Part shown: positions 6,168-14,436 of the stretch, piece after piece
Layout: each line of letters starts with the position of its first letter
Numbering within the stretch: the first letter of the stretch is position 1
NCBI GenBank assembly: GCA_051269965.1
Contig: JBNMFK010000048.1
Location: 1-16,548 of the forward strand
Direction: 5' to 3'
Source: Arcticibacterium sp051269965
GTDB taxonomy: Bacteria; Bacteroidota; Bacteroidia; Cytophagales; Spirosomataceae
DNA length: 16,548 nucleotides
The notes under the pieces: generated by a model
Database searches by the model: none
Told to the model about the DNA's origin: nothing
The model's input: the letters and a program-made list of their open reading frames with translations, nothing else
Translations under genes and position numbers: made by a program

Positions 6168-9100
6168 TCACTTACTTCTTTTTCTTAAATCCAACGTTGT
6201 TGCCAGACCTAAAGAGGTTTCTAGCATGGGAATATTTACGATTTTTTGCTCTCTCTTCTCTTCAAAGAATCTGCCTACGGCTACAAATTCCTGAACAGTT
6301 TTAATATTTCCCTGTGTGTGCCCTTCGTTATAAAAGCGGGTATGTCTTCTGGCCTCTGCTTCCATGCTATTTACGGGTAGCGTATCGTAATTTCGTCCTC
6401 CAGGATGTGCTACATGATAGGTAAATCCGCCTATTGATTTATTATTCCATGTGTCCACTATATCAAACGTCAGAGGGGTATCGACTTCAATAGTTGGGTG
6501 CAACGCAGAAGGTGGTGCCCAAGCTTTATAACGTACTCCTGCTACAAATTGTCCTTTTACATCCGTAGATTTTAGAGGTATTTGAGTTTCATTGCAAGCC
6601 AAAACGTAACGGTCAGAGTTCCAACCTGTCACTTTTATTTGGACACGTTCCACGGAAGAGTCCACATAACGAGCTGTTCCTTGCGAGGTTACTTCTTCCC
6701 CTAACACATTCCAGGGCTCTATGCCCCATCTAAGTTCTAGAGAAATATCGTTAAATTGAGCCCGACCCAATACTGGGAATCGGAATTCTATAAAGGCATC
6801 GAACCAAGATTTTTCAAATGCATAGCCAGCTTCAGTCAACTCGTCTAATATTTCATATAAATCTTGTCTCACATAATACTCCAGCATAAACTGGTCATGC
6901 AATTCGCTTCCCCATCTTACCAGACGTTTTTCATAATTAGTTTTCCAAAAACGGGCAACCAATGCTCTGATGAGTAGGTTTTGGGTTAAACTCATTTGTG
7001 CATGAGGAGGCATATCAAACCCTCTAAATTCCAAGATTCCCTGTCTGCCGGCAGTACCGTATGGAGAGTAAAGCTTGTCAATGCATAATTCTGCTCGGTG
7101 AGTGTTTCCCGTTACATCTATGAGCAAGTTTCTGAAAAGCCTATCAGTAACCCAAAGAGGAGGATTTTCGTCTGTAGGAACTTGACTGAAAGCAATCTCT
7201 AATTCATAGAGTACATCATTTCGGCCTTCATCTACACGGGGTGCTTGTGAGGTAGGGCCGATAAACGGACCACTAAATAAGTAAGAGAGGGCGGGGTGAT
7301 GCTGCCAATAGGTTATAAGACTTTGAAGCAGCTTAGGCTTTCTAAGCAAAGGACTATCTTTTGGCGTAGTGCCACCAATAGTAATATGATTTCCACCACC
7401 AGTACCAGTATGCCTTCCGTCAATCATGAACTTTTCTGTTCCTAATCTAGACTGTTTGGCTTGCTCATATAAGTTTAAAGTGGTATCCACCAGCTCTTTC
7501 CAAGTTGTAGACGGGTGCGTGTTTACTTCTATCACCCCAGGATCTGGAGTTACATTGAGCTTGTGTAATTTACCTTCGCTAGAAGGCTCATAACCTTCAA
7601 GAATAATTGGCATCTCTAGTTGGTTAGCTACCAAATGAATGGCCGCTATCATTTCTAGATAATGCTCTAATAGATCTTGCGGAGGTAAGAAAATATGAAT
7701 TCGTCCTTCGTTTACTTGAATACAAATGGCGGTTTTAAAACAAACATCTTTTCGGGTTTCATGAAGTAATCTTTTACTTGTTAATAGTTTGGCTTCATAA
7801 TCCTCTAATTGTGGTAGCGGAGCAAAGGGATCTCTAGGGTATGTTTTATCATCAATTTTATTCTCAGGCAATGAACTTAGCGGAAGTCTATAGCCTATGG
7901 CAGAATTTCCAGGTACTAAGAAAAGGTGCAGCCTTTTCATGGGCCATTGGCAACTTTCCCATTTTTCTGATTCTCTATCAAAACGAATAGGAAGTACATA
8001 GCCGCTTGGCTTTTCTAGTCCTTTGTTAAGGTTTTCTGTCAGCGTTCTTCTTTCAATAGGATCTTTAAGATTTAATTTTAAAGGGTCTCTATCTGTGGGT
8101 AGTTTAGTTTCTTCCCAAGCGAAATAGAAAGCATCTTCATAAGCCGGCATGATAGCCTCTTTTTGAATGTTCAAAGTCATTGCCAGACTTTCAAAAAACA
8201 AGAGTGCATCATTGGCTGTACTTTTTCCTTCCTTAGAGGGTGAAGCTAGTAAATCTGAATTTGACCAAATAGGCATTCCGTCTTTTCTCCAGAAGCATCC
8301 ATATTGCCATCTTGGCAGAGATTCTCCTGGGTAAAGTTTACCCTGTCCATAATGGAGCATTCCATTTGGTGCAAAACTTTCTCGGATACGTTTAGTAAGA
8401 TCTTGGGCAAGCATTCTTTTATGAGAGCCATCTGCAGAGATATTCCATTCGGCACCTTCCATATTATCTATAGAAACAAAAGTAGGTTCGCCACCCATGG
8501 TTAATCTCACATCCATGGCTTCTAAATCTTCGTCTACTTTATTCCCGAGGGCTAAAATGTTTTCCCACTGCTCGTCTGTGTAAGGTTTAGTAACGCGTGG
8601 CTCCTCATGAATTCTAAAGACGTCATTCTTGAAATTAAATGTCGTTTCACAGGCATCTAAAAGGCCTGTAATAGGAGCAGCACTTCCTGGAGACGGTGTG
8701 CATGATAAAGGGATGTGCCCTTCACCCGCAAAAAGCCCAGATGTAGCATCTAAGCCAATCCAGCCCGCACCTGGGATAAAAACCTCTGCCCATGCATGTA
8801 AATCTGTAAAGTCGGCATCTGGGCCAGAGGGGCCGTCCAAGGATTTTTGATCTGAAGTGAGTTGAACCAAATAACCAGAAACAAACCTGGCAGCCAAACC
8901 TAAATGACGAAAGATTTGGACTAGCACCCAAGCACTATCTCTGCAAGAACCTAATTCCTTAGAAAGGGTTTCTTCGCACGTTTGAATACCTGCCTCTAGG
9001 CGGATTGTATAATTAACTTGTGAAAATAGGGCCTGATTGATAGCCACCAAGAAATCAACGATGGGCATCTCAGATTTAGGTATTTTGGTATCAAGAAATT

Positions 9101-9485
9101 CTTGAAGCAAGGAACCGCTTTCAGAAATCTCAAAATAAGGGCTTAACTCTTTTTTGAGTTCTAGGTCATACTTAAAAGGGAATTTATCGGCATAATCATC
9201 GACAAAAAAATCGAATGGATTAAGGACAATTAAATCGGCTATCACCTCCACATCTACGTACAAATGATTGATTTTTTCAGGGAATACAACTCTTGCCTGA
9301 AAGTTTCCAAAAGGATCCTGCTGCCAATTAATAAAATGATTTTCGGGAAAAATTTTTAGAGAATAGGAGCTTATTGGAGTTCTCGAATGAACAGCAGGCT
9401 TTAACCTAATAACCTGAGGAGACACATTGATGAACTTATCATACTCGTAATGCATTTGATGACGTATCGCTACCCTTATTGCCAT
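6168..9485 (-). CDS. Transglutaminase-like / DUF2126 fusion protein
   Basis: A 1105-residue two-enzyme protein (COG4196 architecture). Residues 1-85 are the transglutaminase-like N-terminal beta domain and 150-255 the papain-like core, with the triad visible as Cys181 (ELGSC), His230 (DLHAW) and Asp246 (IGLDATSG). From about 322 to 1100 runs DUF2126, predicted to be a glutamine-synthetase/GCS-like amidoligase: RLTMGGEPTFVS at 327-338, YPGESLPRWQYG at 385-396, DPGVIEVNTHPS at 648-659, and the glycine-rich GRHTGTGGGNHITIGG at 690-705. The core could cleave or transfer an amide bond made by the second half. No signal peptide or membrane helix is seen, so it should act in the cytosol. ATG at 9485 begins the domain correctly. 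It is divergent from the ATP-grasp gene and tail to tail with Anbu. The family is clear; the reaction is a prediction. Confidence 0.93.
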   Translation of the reverse strand: MAIRVAIRHQMHYEYDKFINVSPQVIRLKPAVHSRTPISSYSLKIFPENHFINWQQDPFGNFQARVVFPEKINHLYVDVEVIADLIVLNPFDFFVDDYADKFPFKYDLELKKELSPYFEISESGSLLQEFLDTKIPKSEMPIVDFLVAINQALFSQVNYTIRLEAGIQTCEETLSKELGSCRDSAWVLVQIFRHLGLAARFVSGYLVQLTSDQKSLDGPSGPDADFTDLHAWAEVFIPGAGWIGLDATSGLFAGEGHIPLSCTPSPGSAAPITGLLDACETTFNFKNDVFRIHEEPRVTKPYTDEQWENILALGNKVDEDLEAMDVRLTMGGEPTFVSIDNMEGAEWNISADGSHKRMLAQDLTKRIRESFAPNGMLHYGQGKLYPGESLPRWQYGCFWRKDGMPIWSNSDLLASPSKEGKSTANDALLFFESLAMTLNIQKEAIMPAYEDAFYFAWEETKLPTDRDPLKLNLKDPIERRTLTENLNKGLEKPSGYVLPIRFDRESEKWESCQWPMKRLHLFLVPGNSAIGYRLPLSSLPENKIDDKTYPRDPFAPLPQLEDYEAKLLTSKRLLHETRKDVCFKTAICIQVNEGRIHIFLPPQDLLEHYLEMIAAIHLVANQLEMPIILEGYEPSSEGKLHKLNVTPDPGVIEVNTHPSTTWKELVDTTLNLYEQAKQSRLGTEKFMIDGRHTGTGGGNHITIGGTTPKDSPLLRKPKLLQSLITYWQHHPALSYLFSGPFIGPTSQAPRVDEGRNDVLYELEIAFSQVPTDENPPLWVTDRLFRNLLIDVTGNTHRAELCIDKLYSPYGTAGRQGILEFRGFDMPPHAQMSLTQNLLIRALVARFWKTNYEKRLVRWGSELHDQFMLEYYVRQDLYEILDELTEAGYAFEKSWFDAFIEFRFPVLGRAQFNDISLELRWGIEPWNVLGEEVTSQGTARYVDSSVERVQIKVTGWNSDRYVLACNETQIPLKSTDVKGQFVAGVRYKAWAPPSALHPTIEVDTPLTFDIVDTWNNKSIGGFTYHVAHPGGRNYDTLPVNSMEAEARRHTRFYNEGHTQGNIKTVQEFVAVGRFFEEKREQKIVNIPMLETSLGLATTLDLRKRSK

Positions 9486-9843
9486 AATTTCTTTGTGTTA
9501 TCTCAGCTGTAATATGAATATGAGTCTTTAAAAATTTAAAATTTAAAATTACCTAGCAAATTATTATCAAAGGCCTATAAATTGATAGAACAATGCAAGT
9601 AAAGCGCCTCAAATAAATTTATTTTTCAATTATTAAGGAGATATTTGTTCTTAAAGTAAGTGATTACAAATGTAATTATTTTGGAAAATGTTGGATTATA
9701 ATTTTAAATTAATAGATTAAATCAAAATAATCTATGGCATATTTGTTAGAAAGCCGTTACTGAAATTGATTTATGTAAAAATGATAGAATAATATTCAAA
9801 GTAGTATTATTTTCTAGAATACTTTAATAAACTAAAAGCTTGA
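9486..9843. promoter_or_regulatory. 358-bp divergent control region
   Basis: This stretch separates the start of the transglutaminase/DUF2126 gene (minus) from the ATP-grasp gene (plus) and must hold the promoters for both. It is very A/T-rich and has no coding potential. It contains a period-7 A/T repeat at 9531-9550 and a small inverted repeat, ATTAC-AAAT-GTAAT, at 9663-9676. I found no match to TTTG...TAnnTTTG good enough to name on either strand; near misses occur (for example an AATTTG element about 85 bp before the minus-strand ATG). Confidence 0.5.
9531..9550. repeat. A/T tandem repeat of period 7
   Basis: AAAATTT occurs twice in tandem followed by AAAATT. The tract is also nearly self-complementary. 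It lies 46-65 bp before the minus-strand ATG, suitable for an UP-like or bent-DNA element, but this role is only inferred. Confidence 0.5.
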
Positions 9844-11289
9844 ATGATGAATTTTTATTTGCCTGATAAAAGTGTTTATGATGAAATGCTAACGCCAAGC
9901 GGTGAAGTTCGTAAGCATTATCAAATTCTGGCAAAACATTTTTCAAATTATGATGCGAAGTCTTTTGAAAAAGTTGCTGAGGAAACAAAAGACATCTTCT
10001 TTAATAGAGGAATAACGTTTGCAGTCTATTCAGATACCATGCAGGCTACAGAAAGGATTTTTCCTTTTGATTTGGTACCTAGACTTATTACTTCTTCTAA
10101 TTGGCAGAATCTAAAAAAGGGGCTTATTCAAAGAAATATGGCCATCAACTTATTTCTTAAAGATTTATATAATGACCAGAAGATTTTTGAGGCAGATATT
10201 ATTCCTAGAGAATTAATAGAAAGTTCAGCAAACTTTTTGGACGTAATGAAAGGTTTTACGCCTCCGGGTGGAATTTACAACCATATTAATGGTAGCGACA
10301 TCATAAGGCACAGTGATGGGGAATATTATGTTTTAGAGGATAACGTAAGGTGTCCATCCGGTGTAAGCTATGTATTGGCTAACAGAAGAACCTTAAAAGA
10401 AACATTTCCGAAACTTTTTTTAGAGCACAGAACAGAGAGAGTTTTTGATTATCCATCATACTTATTGGACATGCTCCAGTCTGTTGCCCCAGAAAACATT
10501 GATCATGAACCCCGATGTGTGGTTCTTACGCCAGGAGCATTTAATTCTGCATATTACGAGCACACTTGGCTGGCCCAGTCTATGGGTATCGAACTTGTAG
10601 AGGGAAGAGATTTGTACGTAGAAAATAGCTGTGTCTTTACTCACACCATTAACGGACCCCATCAGGTGGATGTAATTTACAGGCGGATTGATGACGATTT
10701 CCTAGATCCTGAGGTTTTTAGGAAAGACTCTGTTTTAGGCGTCAAAGGCTTAATGGGAGCATATAAAAAAGGGAATGTTACTATCGTAAATGCTCCAGGT
10801 ACTGGTGTAGCAGATGACAAAGCTATTTATTCTTACATGCCAGAAATTATCAAGTTTTATTTGAAAGAGGAGGCATTGCTTAAAAATGTGCCTACCTACA
10901 GATGCGAAGTGGAGGAAGACTTTAACTACGTCTTGGAAAATATTGCCAAGTTGGTTATTAAGCCAGTAGATGAGTCTGGAGGATATGGTATATCTATTGG
11001 AAATATCTTAAGTGAGCAGGAAATAGAAGAAGTTAAAAAAACGATTAGCTCAAATAGGCGAAAATACATTGCTCAGCCAATAATGAGTCTCTCTATGCAC
11101 CCTACTTTTATCGAAGAAACCAAGACATTAGAGCCGAGGTATTTAGACCTAAGAACTTTTTGTTTAATGGGTACAAATGAGCCTTATGTCTTGCCGGGAG
11201 GTTTGACAAGAGTCGCCCTCAAAAAAGGCAATTTAATTGTAAACTCCTCTCAAGGGGGAGGATCAAAAGATACCTGGATCGTAGAGTAA
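9844..11289 (+). CDS. Circularly permuted ATP-grasp enzyme (COG2308)
   Basis: A 481-residue circularly permuted ATP-grasp type 2 protein (DUF404/DUF407), predicted to ligate amino acids or peptides through an acyl-phosphate intermediate using ATP; the product is not established. Family motifs: GITFAVYSD near residue 56, EDNVRCPSGVSYVL at 165-178, the nucleotide-binding strand IKPVDESGGYGI at 372-383, and DLRTF at 435-439 with a late metal-binding region. Length is normal for the family. Two consecutive ATG codons (9844 and 9847) are possible starts and neither has a convincing ribosome binding site. The alpha-E gene follows 12 bp after its stop, so the two are almost certainly co-transcribed. 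It is divergent from the transglutaminase/DUF2126 gene, and together with Anbu these make up the predicted peptide-synthesis and processing system. Confidence 0.93.
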   Translation: MMNFYLPDKSVYDEMLTPSGEVRKHYQILAKHFSNYDAKSFEKVAEETKDIFFNRGITFAVYSDTMQATERIFPFDLVPRLITSSNWQNLKKGLIQRNMAINLFLKDLYNDQKIFEADIIPRELIESSANFLDVMKGFTPPGGIYNHINGSDIIRHSDGEYYVLEDNVRCPSGVSYVLANRRTLKETFPKLFLEHRTERVFDYPSYLLDMLQSVAPENIDHEPRCVVLTPGAFNSAYYEHTWLAQSMGIELVEGRDLYVENSCVFTHTINGPHQVDVIYRRIDDDFLDPEVFRKDSVLGVKGLMGAYKKGNVTIVNAPGTGVADDKAIYSYMPEIIKFYLKEEALLKNVPTYRCEVEEDFNYVLENIAKLVIKPVDESGGYGISIGNILSEQEIEEVKKTISSNRRKYIAQPIMSLSMHPTFIEETKTLEPRYLDLRTFCLMGTNEPYVLPGGLTRVALKKGNLIVNSSQGGGSKDTWIVE

Positions 11290-11301
11290 ATCACTAAAAA
11301 T

Positions 11302-12267
11302 ATGCTTTCAAGAATAGCTAACAATTTATACTGGGCTGGAAGAAACTTAGAACGTATGGAGCATATAGCCCGATTCGTTCCCGTCAATTATTTTGCCAGT
11401 TTAGACGGACCGGCTGAGATGGACACGCAATACACGCTGTCCAACATCAACTCTATGGCTGGCTCTACGGCTACGGATGAAGCATTGAGCCAATCTCAGG
11501 TTCTTGGAAATGTAGCCTTTGATAAAGAGAACCCTTCTTCTTTGATTTCTTGTGCTCTTTTTGTGAGAGAAAACTTTAGAGGAACTCAGGACTTCATTAG
11601 TTCAGAACTTTGGGAATCTGTCAACAGTCTCTATCATTTTGTCCATAGCATCGATAAGGAAAAATATTTAGAATCTGGCATGAGCGAATTCATGCTTAAG
11701 GTGCAGGGTGCTGTGGCTTTGTGTAAATCAAAAATTGATAGCACGTTAATTCATAACCAGGGCTGGTCTGTCATAAAAATTGGAATGCTTCTGGAAAGAA
11801 GTTTTCAAATTGATAGAATAATACAGCTAAAACTAGCCGATGAGCAAATGCTTGGAATAAGTAAGAGCTCATTGATAGCCAATGAATATGGAAACTTACT
11901 GATTAGTTTGGAGGCCTATGACATGAATAGGAAACATTATAAAAAGTCAGTAAATAAGCACAGAGCACTCGAGTTTTTAATCTTTAATGAGAAGTTTCCC
12001 CGTTCCTTGGCTTTTTGTCTTTTTGAGCTTCAAGAGCGTTTAGAGGATCTATCCTTGGATAAAAAAGGCAAGACTAACTCGGTCAATTTCATTGTTAAGA
12101 ATTTAGTGAACGAATTGTTTTATTGTCACATGGACGATATTAAGAATGAAGAGTCGGAGTATTTAGATAAAATTCAGTTGAAAATTATGGAGATAAATAA
12201 AATATTAATTTCTAACTATTTCGCGTATGAATTTCCCGCTCAATCTCAAACACAAAGGCAATCCTAA
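11302..12267 (+). CDS. Alpha-E domain protein (COG2307)
   Basis: A 321-residue, mostly helical alpha-E protein (DUF403). The N-terminal signature LYWAGRNLERMEHIARF at 9-25 is diagnostic, and the conserved tail region around FPRSLAFCLFELQERL (about 232-247) is present. No enzymatic motif is known for this family; it nearly always sits beside a COG2308 ATP-grasp gene and is thought to be its partner or a scaffold. Here it lies 12 bp downstream of that gene, with no terminator between them, and a terminator-like hairpin follows about 85 bp after its stop. No signal peptide or membrane segment is seen. Confidence 0.93.
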   Translation: MLSRIANNLYWAGRNLERMEHIARFVPVNYFASLDGPAEMDTQYTLSNINSMAGSTATDEALSQSQVLGNVAFDKENPSSLISCALFVRENFRGTQDFISSELWESVNSLYHFVHSIDKEKYLESGMSEFMLKVQGAVALCKSKIDSTLIHNQGWSVIKIGMLLERSFQIDRIIQLKLADEQMLGISKSSLIANEYGNLLISLEAYDMNRKHYKKSVNKHRALEFLIFNEKFPRSLAFCLFELQERLEDLSLDKKGKTNSVNFIVKNLVNELFYCHMDDIKNEESEYLDKIQLKIMEINKILISNYFAYEFPAQSQTQRQS

Positions 12268-12352
12268 GTTTTAGAAAGAACGCTTCTTATATTCATTCAA
12301 AGAGCCTTCTTCATTTATTCCCTCACTTTTAAGGGCCTTAATGCGATTAGAG

Positions 12353-12383
12353 TCACTCTTCCTTATGGAAAGTGAGTTTTTTT
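12353..12383 (+). terminator. Rho-independent terminator after the alpha-E gene
   Basis: TCACTCTTCC pairs with GGAAAGTGA (one bulged C, loop TTAT), followed by G and seven T at 12377-12383. It would end the ATP-grasp/alpha-E transcript and separate it from the GntR cluster. A small palindrome, TTAAGG-G-CCTTAA, lies just upstream at 12329-12341. Confidence 0.6.
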
Positions 12384-12418
12384 GCTTTAAAAGATAGATT
12401 TACTGGCACTAGAACTTA

Positions 12419-12446
12419 TTGAATTCATAGATTTTAATTAGTTTCG
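12419..12446 (+). promoter_or_regulatory. Weak candidate promoter for the GntR gene
   Basis: TTG at 12419-12421 and TAGTTTCG at 12439-12446 (one mismatch to TAnnTTTG) are 17 bp apart and end 22 bp before the regulator's ATG. Placed after a terminator, a promoter is expected here, but the match is imperfect. Confidence 0.25.
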
Positions 12447-12468
12447 CCTTATAAGCCCTATCGAGATA

Positions 12469-13497
12469 ATGAGTGTTGAAATAATTAGTATAAACGAGTT
12501 TTCTGCGACGCCAAAATACTTGCAACTAGTCAATAGTTTGCTTGAGAGTATTCGATTAGGTAAACTAAAAAAAGGGGATATGCTACCCTCCATAAATGAG
12601 GTTAGTTATGGCTTTGAAATTTCAAGAATTACAGTTGAAAAAGGTTATAATGAGCTTAGGAAAAGAAGCTTTATTGCGGCCCATCCTGGTAAAGGCTTTT
12701 TCGTTGTTAATGAGCAGGTAGACCAGGATCTCAAAATACTGTTGCTCTTCAACAAACTAAGTGCTCATAAAAAGCAAATTTATGATGCATTGGTAAAAAA
12801 ATTGGGAACGCGTGCAGCCATTGACTTTTATATTTATAACAATGATTCTGGGCAGTTTTGTAAATTATTAGAAGCCAGAAAAAAAGGCTATTCGCATTAC
12901 GTTATCATTCCTAACTTTATAGAAGGAGATGAGCAAGCCACCAAGCTAATAAATACCCTTCCAAAAGATAATTTGCTCATTTTAGATAAAAAGTTGCTGG
13001 GCCTCACTGGCGAGTTTGCTGCTGTTTTTCAGCCCTTCGAGCAAGACATTTCTGGGGCACTTAGCGAAGCCTATGAAACGCTGAAAAAATATCCTAGAAT
13101 GGTACTCATTTTTCCAGAGAACTCTTATTATCCGAAAGATATTATGACGGGTTTTATAAATTTTTGTAACAGCCATGAGTTCAATTATAAAATCATCAAT
13201 GACATAAGAAAAAGTAAGCTCCGAGTTGGTGAGGTATACATTAGTGTGATGGAGGATGATTTAGTAGAATTACTTGAAATGGTTCCAGATTCTGGACTAT
13301 CTGTTGGCAAAGACATTGGAATAATTTCATATAATGAAACACCTTTGAAAAAATTTATCTTAGATGGGATAACTACCATATCAACAGACTTTAGACATAT
13401 GGGGGAAAAGGCAGGAGAGCTTATTCTGAGTAAGAAAAAGCAACATATTGAAAATCCTTTCGAAATAAGGATTAGGTCGTCTATTATGATGCCGTAG
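12469..13497 (+). CDS. GntR-family regulator with sugar-binding-like domain
   Basis: A 342-residue transcription factor. Residues about 14-82 form a GntR winged helix: MLPSINEVSYGFEISRITVEK carries the helix-turn-helix and HPGKGFFV (72-79) the wing. Residues about 88-342 resemble a LacI/periplasmic-binding-protein fold, with the closing segments DIGIISYNETPLKKF, GITTISTDFRHMGEKAG and RSSIMMP typical of LacI-type sensor domains. GntR proteins with this sensor usually bind a sugar or sugar derivative and control the adjacent catabolic operon. The gene points the same way as the DUF1080/epimerase/hydrolase genes, 171 bp ahead of them, so it is their likely regulator and may also regulate itself. 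The ligand and operator were not identified. Confidence 0.88.
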   Translation: MSVEIISINEFSATPKYLQLVNSLLESIRLGKLKKGDMLPSINEVSYGFEISRITVEKGYNELRKRSFIAAHPGKGFFVVNEQVDQDLKILLLFNKLSAHKKQIYDALVKKLGTRAAIDFYIYNNDSGQFCKLLEARKKGYSHYVIIPNFIEGDEQATKLINTLPKDNLLILDKKLLGLTGEFAAVFQPFEQDISGALSEAYETLKKYPRMVLIFPENSYYPKDIMTGFINFCNSHEFNYKIINDIRKSKLRVGEVYISVMEDDLVELLEMVPDSGLSVGKDIGIISYNETPLKKFILDGITTISTDFRHMGEKAGELILSKKKQHIENPFEIRIRSSIMMP

Positions 13498-13606
13498 TTT
13501 ATTCAATCTCCATCTCTTGTGGACAGTATATGATAGTAAAATCTATTTTTCAGGATATGTTTGCCAAGCACGTAAGAGCTTTAGAAGTCCAAGAAAATCT
13601 TCCTTT

Positions 13607-13636
13607 TTTGTCGTAGATCTTACTTGCATATTTTAG
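13607..13636 (+). promoter_or_regulatory. Candidate promoter for the sugar-catabolism operon
   Basis: TTTG at 13607-13610 and TATTTTAG at 13629-13636 (one mismatch to TAnnTTTG) are separated by 18 bp and lie 32 bp before the DUF1080 ATG. The rest of the 13498-13668 gap shows no clear terminator or operator. Confidence 0.35.
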
Positions 13637-13668
13637 AATCATATCCAAAATATTTAAATTAAACCCCA

Positions 13669-14436
13669 ATGAAAACCTACCCTTTAGTTAAACTATCGAT
13701 AGCCTTGTTTTTTTGCTGTATACAGTATTCTTGTTCTTCGACTCAAAAAATCGAAGAATCTCCTTTTAAAGTCATCTTTGACGGGGAATCATTAGGTGGT
13801 TGGAAGGGTGATACCACCTATTGGAGGGCAGAAGATGGTGTATTGATAGGAGAAATCACTCCAGAAACGCTCCTTAAGGCTAATTCCTTTATTATTTGGG
13901 AAGATGGAGAGCCAGGAGACTTTGAATTTAAAGCGGAGTTTAATATTGCAGAGTCCGGAAACTCTGGCGTAAATTATAGGAGTGTGATGCATGAGGATAT
14001 TCCTTTTGCACTAAGAGGATATCAGGCAGATATTGATGGAAATAATAAATATACGGGCCAAAACTACGAGGAACGAGGAAGAGCAACCTTGGCCTACCGT
14101 GGACAGACAACTAGTATAAACTCACAATCAGGAGATTTTGATTTAAAGGCTGTTCGAGATAAAATTGAGCAAAATGCTTGGCAAGATTTAGAAGTAATAG
14201 GTAGTCTTGGAGCATCCGAAGAGCTGAAAAAAAAGATTAAAAAAGAAGGTTGGAACGAAATACATCTTGTTGTTAAGGGAAACAGATTACAGCATTATGT
14301 CAATGGCATTTTAATGAGCGACGTCACTGACAATGATACTGTGAATGGCAAATCGAAGGGTCTTTTAGGGATGCAGGTGCATGTGGGCCCGCCCATGAAA
14401 GTGATGTATAGAAATATTAGAATTAAAGAATTATAA
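13669..14436 (+). CDS. DUF1080 (3-keto-disaccharide hydrolase family) lipoprotein
   Basis: A 255-residue exported protein with a concanavalin-like fold of the DUF1080/3-keto-disaccharide hydrolase family, some members of which cleave glycosides whose sugar has been oxidised at C3. The N-terminus has a short basic region, a hydrophobic stretch (about 7-18) and a Cys at 22 after Y-S, a loose lipobox, so it is probably a lipid-anchored cell-envelope protein; a plain signal peptide is the alternative. Family motifs: IFDGESLGGWKG at 36-47, GNSGVNYRS at 97-105, GYQADIDG at 117-124 and YEERGRATL at 133-141. Its TAA is immediately followed by the ATG of the epimerase gene, indicating translational coupling. 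Substrate unknown; a 3-keto or otherwise oxidised glycoside is inferred from the family. Confidence 0.88.
   Translation: MKTYPLVKLSIALFFCCIQYSCSSTQKIEESPFKVIFDGESLGGWKGDTTYWRAEDGVLIGEITPETLLKANSFIIWEDGEPGDFEFKAEFNIAESGNSGVNYRSVMHEDIPFALRGYQADIDGNNKYTGQNYEERGRATLAYRGQTTSINSQSGDFDLKAVRDKIEQNAWQDLEVIGSLGASEELKKKIKKEGWNEIHLVVKGNRLQHYVNGILMSDVTDNDTVNGKSKGLLGMQVHVGPPMKVMYRNIRIKEL

Noticed and set aside
6168..9485. Several open frames of 60-75 codons on either strand inside the transglutaminase/DUF2126 gene.
   Set aside because: They overlap a long, motif-rich gene fully, have no recognisable domains, and are expected by-products of its codon use.
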